64,000 nt of DNA from Reichenbachiella sp. (GTDB taxonomy: Bacteria > Bacteroidota > Bacteroidia > Cytophagales > Cyclobacteriaceae), in the NCBI RefSeq assembly GCF_033344935.1, contig NZ_JAWPMM010000001.1, positions 1,102,001 through 1,166,000 on the forward strand, written 5' to 3'. Shown in pieces: positions 52,263-61,900 of the stretch (positions are counted from its first letter, which is position 1; the number at the start of each line of letters is the position of its first letter). The notes beneath the pieces are model-generated. The model ran no database searches, had not been told where the DNA came from, and saw nothing but the letters and a program-made list of their open reading frames with translations. The position numbers were made by a program, and so were the translations under genes.

Positions 52263-53064
52263 AAAACATCTAGAACGAGTACTGAAATGCTCTTTTGCTG
52301 AGCTAGAAAAACTAGCAGGGCAAAGTGAAGGTTTTTACTATGAAAAAAAGGAACTAAAGAGAGTCAACAATCGAGGGAAAGAGTTTTTTAGAGAAATGTA
52401 TCCTAGTATCGGGATGCTCAAAAAGATGCAAGCCATAATCAAGGGGGCAGTATTACGGAAGATCCCATTGAATGACTGTGTGTATGGAGGAGTGAAAGGC
52501 AAGGACAGTGTTTTGAATGCAAAAGCCCATCAAGGCAGGAAATATAAATTTTGTACAGACTTAAAAAACTTCTTCCCTTCCATTACATCAACAATGGTTT
52601 ATTGCAGCTTTATAGATCATGGTTTTTCTTCTGATATTGCAAGAATATTAACGAAGTTAACCACCTATAAACACAAAGTCCCTCAGGGCACACCTACCAG
52701 TGCGCATATTGCCAATATGGTATTTACTGGTATTGATAAGAAGCTCATAAGTCTATGTGAGGGTAAGGATATAAAATATACTCGTTACGTTGACGATCTT
52801 ACTTTTTCATCACCAAACTCATTTAAGGAAGAGACTCAAACAATCCTAGAAATCATCAAAGCCCATGATTTTAGGATCAGCAATAGAAAAACTAAATATG
52901 TGAAGGGAAGTCTCGAAATCACAGGAGCGAGAGTAAGAAATAATGTCTTGAGTCCTACGGATAAGTTTAAAAAGAAGCTGAATCACCCTGATAAGTATGA
53001 GCAGAATCAAGTCAAGGGACATCAAACCTATTACAAACGGTTGAAATCAGTGAAAATTAAATAG
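52249..53064 (+). CDS. Retron-type reverse transcriptase
   Basis: 271 aa, somewhat shorter than the usual 300-320. The start appears to be TTG 52249 inside the end of the XRE gene; the next in-frame ATG (residue 50) would remove conserved fingers-domain sequence. Retron hallmarks are NAKAH (90-94, the NAxxH motif), catalytic FCTDLKNFFPSI (101-112), VPQGTPTS (144-151), the polymerase box YVDD (180-183) and ITG (224-226, in place of VTG). It is expected to reverse transcribe a structured RNA encoded nearby into msDNA. The C-terminal basic tail (PTDKFKKKLNHPDKY) could bind that RNA. Confidence 0.88.
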   Translation: MIRSKKHLERVLKCSFAELEKLAGQSEGFYYEKKELKRVNNRGKEFFREMYPSIGMLKKMQAIIKGAVLRKIPLNDCVYGGVKGKDSVLNAKAHQGRKYKFCTDLKNFFPSITSTMVYCSFIDHGFSSDIARILTKLTTYKHKVPQGTPTSAHIANMVFTGIDKKLISLCEGKDIKYTRYVDDLTFSSPNSFKEETQTILEIIKAHDFRISNRKTKYVKGSLEITGARVRNNVLSPTDKFKKKLNHPDKYEQNQVKGHQTYYKRLKSVKIK

Positions 53065-53094
53065 CTAGTACTTAATCCCCCCATGGCTTCGCTG

Positions 53095-53215
53095 CTCCAA
53101 TCACCTCTGGTCGTAGTTTATGATAAGCAATCCTAGAAGCTATCTTGGAAAAGAGCGTCGCACAGTTGATATTTTAAAGGAAGGTTTTTCATTATAATCT
53201 TGAGCCATCCGACGC
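53095..53215. repeat. Dispersed structured repeat, copy B
   Basis: Aligned by eye with copies A and C: CTCC, then CTGGTCGTAG, AATCCTAGAAGCTA, TGGAAAAGAGCGTC, and a TATTTTAAA...TTTTTCATTATAATCTTG tail nearly equal to copy C. The hairpins are more decayed here than in A and C. It starts 30 bp after the reverse transcriptase stop codon. Confidence 0.55.
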
Positions 53216-53269
53216 TTCGAACATAGGGGGTATGAAATATTAAGCAGCCCAAGCTTTAATCCTTCTTAA

Positions 53270-53319
53270 CAAAAAAGAGGTATCATGAGCACCTTATTTA
53301 TAAGGGCACGATACCTCTT
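53270..53319 (-). terminator. Intrinsic terminator of the 424-aa lipoprotein gene
   Basis: On the minus strand AAGAGGTATC...GATACCTCTT (53275-53284 with 53310-53319) extends through a CCCTTAT/ATAAGG inner stem and is followed by T6. It lies 20 bp after the lipoprotein stop. Confidence 0.85.
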
Positions 53320-53338
53320 AGCTTCATTTAGCTTTGAA

Positions 53339-54613
53339 TCATTTAAAATTCGTCGGAATGCTGATGGTACAGCTTCCTAGTCCGCCAGAATAAGTATTGA
53401 TGGCACCGTAGATTAAGGTCACCTCAGATGGAATCGACTGATAGTTCAAATTGTAGGACTTGGTAAAGCCAATGATAGATACATTGTTTCGGGTCAGCAG
53501 GCGGCTGCCATTTGGTAATACGAAATTACTGGATGAAGAAACCTGGATATGCAAGTCGGCATTGCTTGGTGAGTTATCGCATCCGGTAAAGATCGACCAG
53601 GTTTTACAACTTCTACCATAAGTTCTCATTTCTCCGCTTACCCGTAGTTCAGTATATTTCCAGTGAGAAAATACCTTTATGGGCACTCTTGTGCACTCAT
53701 ATACTGCGCAAATCTCCTCGTTTTCCTTATCTCTATCTCTTGGAGGAAGCAATTGAACACATTCGCAATTGTTTTGATAGATAGTCTTATATACCGCTTT
53801 GCGTATCTTAACCAATTCCAAAACGGCATTACCATAGTTGTCTCCATCGTGGTCTGGATCATAAGTAAAGTGACAATACTCCTCTCGCTCTACAGAACCT
53901 TGTGTTCTACTATCTGCAGACTTTGGGTTGATATCTTCCACGAAGATTCCCTTCGACTGATCAGAGACCGTAGCATTCACAATAGATTCTGTATTAGCCC
54001 CTTTGGCGTAAGGGCCAATTTTGATTTGATCATCGGTATACTGAAGCAAGTTGTTGGCCACTACCACCAAGCCTTCCGAATTGACCAGTGCAGAAGCATA
54101 GTAGTCATGAATTTTCATTCCAACAATCAGATTCTCATCAATTACAAAACCGTAAGCTTGAGACATAAGAAGAGATTTTCTGTCTTTCAATTCTTGTATT
54201 TGATTGGAGGAGTTTGCAATAAACGTCTCTAATTCTTGTTGGCTAAGATTAGCTGTCTGGTTTTCCAGAGCCTGCATCTCCTCATATAGCTTCGTTTGTT
54301 CATCAACTAAAGATTGAAAGGAACGTTGCATAGACATAAATTCTAGTTGCTTGGACCATTTGAGCATTTCCTCGACTGTCATGGCTTTCATGCTCTCCAG
54401 TGTTTGATCGTAAATTTCAGGAGTAGCGAAATGCAATATGCCATCTTGAACGATTATATCAGGTTTTGAAGAACTGTTCATCCAAACGGTGTCGGCCTCG
54501 ACTGAAATCTGTCCAATGGATGTTTGGCCGTTTGCCTCTTCTTCTTCACATGAAAAAAAGAAAGGAAGAGTTAATAGGTATAAACAGAGTTTTGTTCTGA
54601 AAATAGACATCAT
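53339..54613 (-). CDS. Large lipoprotein with coiled coil, unknown function
   Basis: 424 aa. Lipobox PFFFSCEEEE (Cys22). After a Thr/Ser-rich tether comes a coiled-coil region (about 80-145: DEQTKLYEEMQALENQTANL, ETFIANSSNQIQELKDRKSL), then a Cys-containing domain with a DPDHDGDN calcium-loop-like motif (about 250) and an ECVQLLPPRDRD segment. The C-terminal part has beta strands and pairs of Cys (CHF, NCECV, CAVYEC, CKTW, TGCDN). No family recognised. It is a single gene with its own terminator inside the accessory island. Confidence 0.65.
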   Translation of the reverse strand: MMSIFRTKLCLYLLTLPFFFSCEEEEANGQTSIGQISVEADTVWMNSSSKPDIIVQDGILHFATPEIYDQTLESMKAMTVEEMLKWSKQLEFMSMQRSFQSLVDEQTKLYEEMQALENQTANLSQQELETFIANSSNQIQELKDRKSLLMSQAYGFVIDENLIVGMKIHDYYASALVNSEGLVVVANNLLQYTDDQIKIGPYAKGANTESIVNATVSDQSKGIFVEDINPKSADSRTQGSVEREEYCHFTYDPDHDGDNYGNAVLELVKIRKAVYKTIYQNNCECVQLLPPRDRDKENEEICAVYECTRVPIKVFSHWKYTELRVSGEMRTYGRSCKTWSIFTGCDNSPSNADLHIQVSSSSNFVLPNGSRLLTRNNVSIIGFTKSYNLNYQSIPSEVTLIYGAINTYSGGLGSCTISIPTNFK

Positions 54614-54952
54614 AGGTATTTTGGTTTTATTTAAAATGATTGAATAAGGGCTGCTAAAGATTTTAGTTAAGTTTTAACAGCTGGTATGTGTTAATGAACA
54701 ACAAGAAAAAAGGTCAACAGTTTTTGAAAAGAATTTTGCTAAAAACATTTTCTGGCAGACAGGATGCCTGTTTTTTATGTGAGATTGACTTGCCTATTAG
54801 TGGGAGAAGGGAGCGCAGAAACTGTTGAAACTTTGATATCTGCTTGCGTCGATGCTCGAACATTAAATCTGCTACTAGTTAATTTCAATGATGGATTGTG
54901 ATTTATGAGTCTGATTTAGTAATGTGACCATCAGACCGGCGACGCGCGAATT

Positions 54953-55069
54953 ATGTTATTGTATGATGTATCCAAACAGTCTGAACAGAAGTTTTTGGGC
55001 CAGCCGGTGGTATTAAAGTTTGGGTTTAGATTGAGTGAGATAGGGAGGCAGAAGTTGGTCGGAAATTAG
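54953..55069 (+). CDS. Candidate 38-aa ORF or gene remnant
   Basis: ATG 54953 opens MLLYDVSKQSEQKFLGQPVV, continuing to RQKLVGN and a stop. It has plausible amino acid composition but no recognised relative and no clear ribosome-binding site. It may be a fragment of a lost gene. Confidence 0.2.
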   Translation: MLLYDVSKQSEQKFLGQPVVLKFGFRLSEIGRQKLVGN

Positions 55070-55162
55070 CATGACCCTAAGTAATTCTTCCAATCCCTAA
55101 AACGTGTTGAATTTACCTCAAGTGCTTGTTAATCAGCAGCATTATTGGAAATATCAGATACG

Positions 55163-55330
55163 CTAACTTTTAAGCCACCGATAAGAAAGTACACCTAGTC
55201 CAAGCGCAGCTGCTAAAGTAAGCATGATTGTGTACTTCCCATTGGGTTCACTTAAAGGTTCGGTTACACCTTGCAGTACACCCCCCCAAAAAAAAAGTAT
55301 GGACTGGCCACTGGCAAGTTTGTAAAGCGT
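55163..55330 (-). pseudogene. Decayed 3' end of a CHAT-domain protein gene
   Basis: Read on the minus strand, this stretch matches the C-terminus of the CHAT protein at 58979-62230: NLPVASPYFFFGG then, after a frameshift, LQGVTEPLSEPN, YTIMLTLAAALGLGVL and SYRWLKS followed by a stop at 55163. The frameshift lies at a homopolymer (T9 G7 on the minus strand). DNA identity is high over about 150 bp. It is the remnant of a third TPR-CHAT gene, probably a duplicate lost by deletion. Confidence 0.8.
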
Positions 55331-55393
55331 GTAATAAAGTAAGAATGAAAGTATTTAAACCCTGACCTAATGGTTTGGCTTTGGTGTGCTCTG

Positions 55394-55440
55394 CCACTAT
55401 GCACCATAGTCATCCCGTCGGGACAAACTGAGCCTAGTGG
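55394..55440 (-). repeat. Two-hairpin core element, third copy
   Basis: On the minus strand the outer stem CCACTA / TAGTGG encloses TTTGTCCCGACGGGATGACT followed by ATGGTG, related to the cores at 50070 and 50572. The first mini-hairpin is kept with a changed loop (TCCC-GAC-GGGA); the second has decayed. Confidence 0.5.
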
Positions 55441-55646
55441 AGTAAATGGTACATGACAATATGCTCTGGAAAACGCTGGCGGTGAAAAGGGTTTTTCATT
55501 AGGCCAAATGACTATATATTTGTTGTTTAATCTATTAAAAATTCGACCAGCTCTTTCCATTCTCGAGGATATAGTTACATGCCCTTTTTTACTTCCAATA
55601 GTCTTTTTATCGTTAATCCTGATCATATCAAATCATAAACCAACCC

Positions 55647-58600
55647 ATGGCAAAATTGTTATTAAAGGTTCTGCTTTTTTGTATCGTATGTGTAACTCAA
55701 TCGAACGCACTTTCATCTGATGCGACCGATCAATTAGAAACACTTGAAAAGGCGCGTTCATTTATTGGTGAGATGAAACTAGATAGTGCCGAGTACTATT
55801 TGCTAAGTCTTAGCGATAGTTTTGAAGAACAAAAGCAATGGGAGCAATATGCCTCTTGTCTTAATGGCCTTGCGGAATGTCGTTGGAGAATCTATGATCT
55901 GGAAAAAGCTGAAGAATATGCAAGAGCATCTTTGCAGGTTTGTCAATCTTTTTTGCCAAAGGGCAATAAACAAACTGTACAATCTCTAAGACATCTGGGG
56001 ATAGTTTCCTTTTACAAGGATAATTACGACGAATCCGAAGACTATTTAACTCAGGCCAAGGAAATTTTGGAAAAAGCAGATACCGTAGATTATGAAATGA
56101 TGTTTAAAATTAATCGGGTTTTGGCCGCCATATATTTGTATCAGGGTGATGTGGTTAAGAGTCTTAGAATATATCAATACGAATTGGACAAAACATTAGG
56201 CAACCAAACAATAGACTCATTGAATTTGATTATTGCCTATTCGAATGTTGGGAAAGCCTACTTGTCTATGTTTCATCTGGACTCTGCCGAGTACTTTTTG
56301 CAAAAGACTGTAGAAATTACCAAGGAAGTGTTTGACGAAACACATATTAATCTAGCTATTGAATATCGCCATTTGAGTTATTTACATGTAACAAAAGGGG
56401 AGCTCCATCGAGCGTTAAACTATGCGTCCTCAGCGGAAAAAATATATAAGGATTTTTATGGTGAAGAATCAGGAAGAGTTTCAGATGTATATCATGCGTT
56501 GGCTACGATATATGTGCACTTGGGCAATTCGAACCAGGCATTAAATTATGCTAACAAAGGTCTCAATTTGGTAGTTGATGATTTTGGTATGGAACATTCT
56601 GACGCTGCTAATTTTCACGAAGTATTGGCATCAATATATGGGAAGCTAAATAACGATTCTTTGGAGTATAAACATTTAAAGAAGAGTTTGGAGATAAGAA
56701 AAGATGTTTTTGGGGAGCAGAATCGTTTTGTAGCTGAGTCGTACAACGACCTTGGAGATTATAACTATATAAAATTAGATTTTGAAAATGCGATTACGAA
56801 TTATAACAAAGCATTGAAAATACTGAAGTCGTTGGCGAGAAGTAAAAATTCTGAGATTGCTTATTCATATATTGGTGTTGCACAATCTTATTTGAAACAG
56901 GGTGAAAATTTTGAACTTGCATTAGTTCATTTTAATCGGGCGATTGAGACCAATACCTACGTAAGAGATGCTAAGGGCTCTCTCCTAACGAGTCAGTATC
57001 TTAATGATCATTATCAACTGTTGGCATTTATGGGTAAAGCCTCTACCCATTTGGCCATGGACCATTTGCAAGAAGCACTTGGAGGCTTTCAGCAATGCGA
57101 TACTTTGATTCATCAACTTCGTTGGAATAATATTTCCTGGGAAGATCAGTTTTCTCTATCTGAGAGGGTAAAAGACACTTATGATCAAGCTGTATCCTTG
57201 TGTATAAGACTCTACAAAGAGACAAATCAAAGAGACTACTTAAATCTAGCATTAAATTTTTATGAAAATAGTAGGGTTTCCATTTTGAAAAAGGCCTTGG
57301 CCAAGATGGATGATAATAAGCTTGGTATTCTACCCGATGAGATGGTTGCATTCGAACGTACTATTGATGTAAATATTGAATATTTTGAATCGCTAGTGAA
57401 AAGAGAGAAAGTGAAAGAAAAAAAGAATCCTTTGAAAATTTCAAGTTATGAGGAAAGTCTTTTTAAGCTAAATGGCAAAAAAGATTCTTTCGAATTAATT
57501 TTAAAGAAAAGCTTCCCAGACTATTACAAAGCGAAACACCGACATACCTCAATAAGTATTGATGAAATTCAAAAAGGGTTGGATTCGAGAACCGGATTGC
57601 TTGAGTTTTTCAAAACGGATTCCGTACTGTTTTCTTTTGCATTGACCCACGATGAGATTAAAGTATTTAGCCATCCTATTGATTCCACGTTCGACAGGCG
57701 TTTGTCGGAGTTCATTTTTGCATTCAAATCGGAAGAAAGGATATCCGAAATTTCAGTGGCAGACACCATTTTTACGAAAGAAGCTCATTATTGGTATGAG
57801 CAACTGCTGAAAACTCCATTGGATAGCTTGGGAAAGGTGGAGCGATTACAAATTATTCCTGATGGTATTTTGTCTTACTTACCTTTTGAGGCATTATTGA
57901 AGACTCCTGCTTCATCTGATTCATACAAGTCTTTGGACTATTTGATTCGACATTACGATATAAGCTACAAGTATTCTTTGGATCAGGTTTTGATGTCTGA
58001 CTTGCGTAAAGGAAATAAAGTTGTTATGAGCTATCTAGGCTACGCACCTTCCTATAAGAAAAGCGGTAATCAAGTTGCTCAAATTTCGGAGCAGACTGAA
58101 TTTAGAAATTCATTGCAGAATTTGAACTGGAATCAATTTGAAGTCAAACAAATAGGAGAACAAATGAATGGTAAATACTATCTTTCAGAAGATGCAACTG
58201 AAACAAGTTTTAAAGAATTTGTTAATCAATCGAATATTATACATTTAGCTACTCATGCACTGATTGATGATTTAGATCCAATGAAATCAAAGTTTGTGTT
58301 CAGTCAGGAAAACGACTCTTTAAATGATGGGTATTTGCATACTTACGAGTTGTTTGATTTAAAATTAAATCCAGAACTCGTTGTTCTCAGTGCTTGCAAC
58401 ACGGGAGTTGGTGAATTGAAAGATGGAGAAGGAATAATGAGTTTAGCCTATGGTTTTGCATATTCAGGCTGCACGAGTATTGTTTCAAGTTTATGGCCAG
58501 TAGATGATAAATCGACTAGCGAACTAATGAGCTATTTTTATGAAGGGCTGGATCAAGGAATGACAAAAAGTAAAGCACTCCGAGTGGCTAAATTAAAGAT

Positions 58601-58784
58601 GATTGATCAATCAGGAGCTTTTAGCGCCAATCCTTTTTATTGGGGAGCATTTGTTTTGATAGGAGATGATGACCCGCTGGAAGATATTATTGATAGGAAG
58701 GTACTTTTTACAGCCTTTTTCTTGTTGGTTTTTGTAACGGGTTTTCTTTATGTTAAGAAGCGAAATGGTCACAATTCCTTATGA
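55647..58784 (+). CDS. TPR-CHAT protein (caspase-like protease fold), membrane-anchored
   Basis: 1045 aa. Signal peptide (MAKLLLKVLLFCIVCVTQSN), about ten TPR units (about 60-500; for example AYLSMFHLDSAEYFLQKTV and ALATIYVHLGNSNQALNYAN), a coiled-coil linker, then a CHAT domain (about 720-1010). The catalytic dyad is His870 in HLATHALID and Cys917 in LSACNTGVGELKDGEG. A C-terminal membrane helix (VLFTAFFLLVFVTGFLYV) ends in a basic tail, so the bulk lies outside the cytoplasm. CHAT proteases cleave partner proteins in other systems; the substrate here is unknown. It is convergent with a second such gene. Confidence 0.88.
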   Translation: MAKLLLKVLLFCIVCVTQSNALSSDATDQLETLEKARSFIGEMKLDSAEYYLLSLSDSFEEQKQWEQYASCLNGLAECRWRIYDLEKAEEYARASLQVCQSFLPKGNKQTVQSLRHLGIVSFYKDNYDESEDYLTQAKEILEKADTVDYEMMFKINRVLAAIYLYQGDVVKSLRIYQYELDKTLGNQTIDSLNLIIAYSNVGKAYLSMFHLDSAEYFLQKTVEITKEVFDETHINLAIEYRHLSYLHVTKGELHRALNYASSAEKIYKDFYGEESGRVSDVYHALATIYVHLGNSNQALNYANKGLNLVVDDFGMEHSDAANFHEVLASIYGKLNNDSLEYKHLKKSLEIRKDVFGEQNRFVAESYNDLGDYNYIKLDFENAITNYNKALKILKSLARSKNSEIAYSYIGVAQSYLKQGENFELALVHFNRAIETNTYVRDAKGSLLTSQYLNDHYQLLAFMGKASTHLAMDHLQEALGGFQQCDTLIHQLRWNNISWEDQFSLSERVKDTYDQAVSLCIRLYKETNQRDYLNLALNFYENSRVSILKKALAKMDDNKLGILPDEMVAFERTIDVNIEYFESLVKREKVKEKKNPLKISSYEESLFKLNGKKDSFELILKKSFPDYYKAKHRHTSISIDEIQKGLDSRTGLLEFFKTDSVLFSFALTHDEIKVFSHPIDSTFDRRLSEFIFAFKSEERISEISVADTIFTKEAHYWYEQLLKTPLDSLGKVERLQIIPDGILSYLPFEALLKTPASSDSYKSLDYLIRHYDISYKYSLDQVLMSDLRKGNKVVMSYLGYAPSYKKSGNQVAQISEQTEFRNSLQNLNWNQFEVKQIGEQMNGKYYLSEDATETSFKEFVNQSNIIHLATHALIDDLDPMKSKFVFSQENDSLNDGYLHTYELFDLKLNPELVVLSACNTGVGELKDGEGIMSLAYGFAYSGCTSIVSSLWPVDDKSTSELMSYFYEGLDQGMTKSKALRVAKLKMIDQSGAFSANPFYWGAFVLIGDDDPLEDIIDRKVLFTAFFLLVFVTGFLYVKKRNGHNSL

Positions 58785-58811
58785 AAAAGTAAAAATCACT
58801 TCAAGTTCTTC

Positions 58812-58935
58812 CTCCCACAGGCCGTAGGATAAACGGTAGCGATTTTACGGCCTAAATTGAGAAAGGGTGCCCAACCCGTTTTATATTTTAAAAGTAAGAT
58901 TTTTCATTGTGATCTTGGTCAAGAGGACGCTACAA
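58812..58935. repeat. Dispersed structured repeat, copy C
   Basis: Lies between the two convergent CHAT genes. The stem GGCCGTA / TACGGCC (58820-58826, 58846-58852) and the hairpin GGGT-GCCCA-ACCC (58865-58877) occupy the same places as the two hairpins of copy A but with different bases, so pairing is conserved by compensating changes. The tail TATTTTAAAA...TTTTTCATTGTGATCTTGG matches copy B. Confidence 0.6.
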
Positions 58936-58978
58936 TTGGAGGCCTATTACATCTTGATTGCCAGAAACATCAGGTTTC

Positions 58979-61900
58979 CTAACCAATAAGCCATCGATAA
59001 GAAAGTACACCTAGCCCCAGAGCAGCTGCTAAAGCAAGCATGATTGTGTATTCGCTATTTGATTGACCCAAAGGTTCGGTTACGCCTTGTAGTACAAATC
59101 CACCCCAAAAGAATGGACTGGCTTGGGCAGGATTGGTTTGTGCCAAAAAGGCCAGCTTGGCTTCCTGGAGAGCTACATCTTTGGTCTTACCCTGTTCTAA
59201 ACCTTTATAAAAACCTTGCATCAATTGAGGAGCAGATGTGTCTGGAATTTCCCATTGCGTATAGATCAGGCTTTTACATCCTGCATAGGTAAAGGCGCGG
59301 CCGAGGGTCATCAAACCCTCTCCACTGATAAGCTTACCAACTCCCGTGTTGCAGGCGCTAAGAACTGCCAGTTCTGCTGGAAGAGAGAGATTATAGAGTT
59401 CGTGGCCATACAGGCGACCATCTTCTGTGGAGTCAGATTTTGTGGTGAAGTTGAGACTCGAACTGTAGGGGTGATCACTATCGGCCTGCCCGTGCAGGGC
59501 CAGATGTAAAATGAAGTATTCTTCTGCCAGAGCTTTGAAAGTGGCTTCACTGGCTTGATGACCAAAGAAATAGTTACCATCAAAAAACTCTGATATCATC
59601 CGGATCTCTTTTCTCGAACCCGGAAGATCTTCCAATTTGTCACTTCTGAGTGTTCGTAGAGTCAGATTGTCACCAGTCTGATCCTCGTTGTTGAATGAAA
59701 AGGCTAGTACTTCTTGTCGAGTATCTGTGTCCGGCTTGTTGCTGAGTTGTGAATACAAGAGGTTGGCGGAATACGCATAGCTAATAGCAAACTCCTTAAG
59801 AAGGAAATCAAAGGATTGGTAATCAATAGATACTGGCGCAGAGCTAAGCAACGTCTCGAAATTAAGTTCCCATAATTCGGCATCAGCTACAATGATTAGT
59901 CTTTGACCCACCAGCTTGTTCCTGACAGGCTGGATCAATATATCATACAGTTGTTTCGCCTGATGTGCGTAACTCTGCTGGTCTTGTAGTCTAATCGATT
60001 GTTTAAACGCTTTTACTGATTCGGAAATTTTGTGCCTCTGTATAGGAATTTGTTTTACCGTCAGCCCTTTTTGGTTTAATACCCAAATAAACATCGTGCT
60101 GTCACCCAGATAGTATTCGATCAGGTTTTGGTTACCAGCCAACAAGGATTGAACTTGCTCGACCGAGGCCGACTTGTTTTTGTATTTTAGGTCAAAGTAC
60201 TTTGGAAAATCTTGCTCGAACCGTTCAACCAATTGTTCATGCTGCCTTTTAAGGTCAAAGCGTTGAGACCTTAAATCTTCCTCATTTGACCTATTTATGT
60301 CATTGTTTTCTTCTTCATTTAACTTGGAATCCAAAAAAGAAATCTCAGCCCTAAGATCATTTTCTTTTTGAAGTAAGCTATCAGGAATATTGGCAAAAGA
60401 CCGAGCCTTGGACTCGAGCATGGTCTGGCGAAGGACCGATGATTTGCTTTTTTCGGACAATAAAAAAGTTTGCTTCAAGTATGCGTCGTCTTTTAACGAA
60501 TTACCCAATTGATAGGTATTTAGAATGCCTAATTCAAGTAGATCTTCAGAGGTTTTAAGTGTACTTAGTTTCGATTCTTCATCTAAAAATCCATTTCGGA
60601 TCTTTTCTGCTAGAGATATCCCCAACTCACTTGTTGCCAAACCGGAGTTTAGTAATTGATGACCTTCTTCTTGCTCGTATTTTCTATGGAGTGCGATGGC
60701 TTTAAGTTTTAGCACTTTCAGTAAGGTGTTTTCTCTTAGAATGTTATCCTCTAACTTCGGATTTTGATGAATATTATCCTCTTCAAAATTGACAACAACG
60801 GCACATAATCCCTTTTGTATCAGAGACAATGCTTCATCATATTTTTTAGACCTCATTCTTAAACTGGCCAATTCAATATACATATCCGCCACGTTGAAGT
60901 TTTTTGGACCATACTTATCTGTATAGATCTTTAAATTGTTTATCAGCAATCCATTGGCCTCATCATAGTTGCCCATCAGTATCTCTAGTTCCGCCATCTT
61001 GGTTTGCGTGTCTGCCAGCGCAATACCATCTATTTGATTCTGGGACTTTATAATCTCAAGGGCATGATTTAGTTCGGATCTAGCTTCATAAAACCTATTG
61101 GCTTTTATCAAAACAGAGCCGAGGTCTTTGTAGTTGGCTGCTAGGCGATTAACTATTCCGTAGATCTTTTGATTCAGTTCAATCGCTTGTCTAAGATATG
61201 TGGCGGCTTTTTCGTATTCTTTGCTTTCACTGTACACAAAGGCCATTTTGCTAAGAGTAGAGGCGATTCTGGGATGAAGTGGCTGATAGTTGTCCTGATA
61301 AACGGAGAGCGCTTTTTGATAATAGGTTAGTGCTTTTTCAAAAGCTCCTCTCTCCTTATGAACGAATCCCAGATTTTCGTATATCCGTGAGGCCTGTAAG
61401 CTTTCGGCACCAAAAAGTTCAATTCGGATTTGTAGGGATTTTTCGAATAAGTAGCTGGCTGAATCTAGATTGCGGTCTATCATATAGCATAATCCAATGT
61501 TGCTTAGATACATCGCAGGATAAGAGAGATTGTCCGGAGTTAGTTCTGAAGCAATTTGAAGTGCCTTTCTGTAGTGGATAATTGCTCTGTTGAAGTTGTT
61601 CTTATAATAATAAACAATAGCCAACGAATTGTGAAGTTCTTGGGTATAACTGTCTATACTATCCTGTTGATTCTTTTTTATCCACAATCCCTTCTTGACG
61701 CTGGACATGGCCTTGTCGAGCTGGAATTTGGCTGACTGAACATTGGCGGCGGCTAAATAAATTCTGGCGAAAATCGTGCTGTCCATGACAGGGTTCTTTT
61801 CGGCCAGTGCTATGGCGAGCTCTGAATAATAAAGTGCGCTGTCAAGAAGTCCCATTTTTTTTAATGGATGAGAAAGATGGGCATAGGTCATGATATATTC

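Larger units (their letters stand above)
54614..55646. other. 1-kb gap with decayed sequence
   Basis: No full-length gene is visible. It holds a 38-codon frame at 54953-55069, the CHAT remnant at 55163-55330 and a two-hairpin core element at 55394-55440. The rest (54614-54950 and 55445-55640) shows no structure I can name, apart from being A/T-rich with in-frame stops in all frames. Confidence 0.5.

Noticed and set aside
52249-53064. Diversity-generating retroelement
   Set aside because: No template/variable repeat pair or Avd-like gene is visible, and the RT has retron NAxxH and ITG motifs; ORF75 does not look like Avd.
55264-55626. A 120-codon minus-strand frame
   Set aside because: Its last 17 residues are the frameshifted CHAT remnant and its middle covers the two-hairpin core element; the rest has no conserved character, so it is not a gene.
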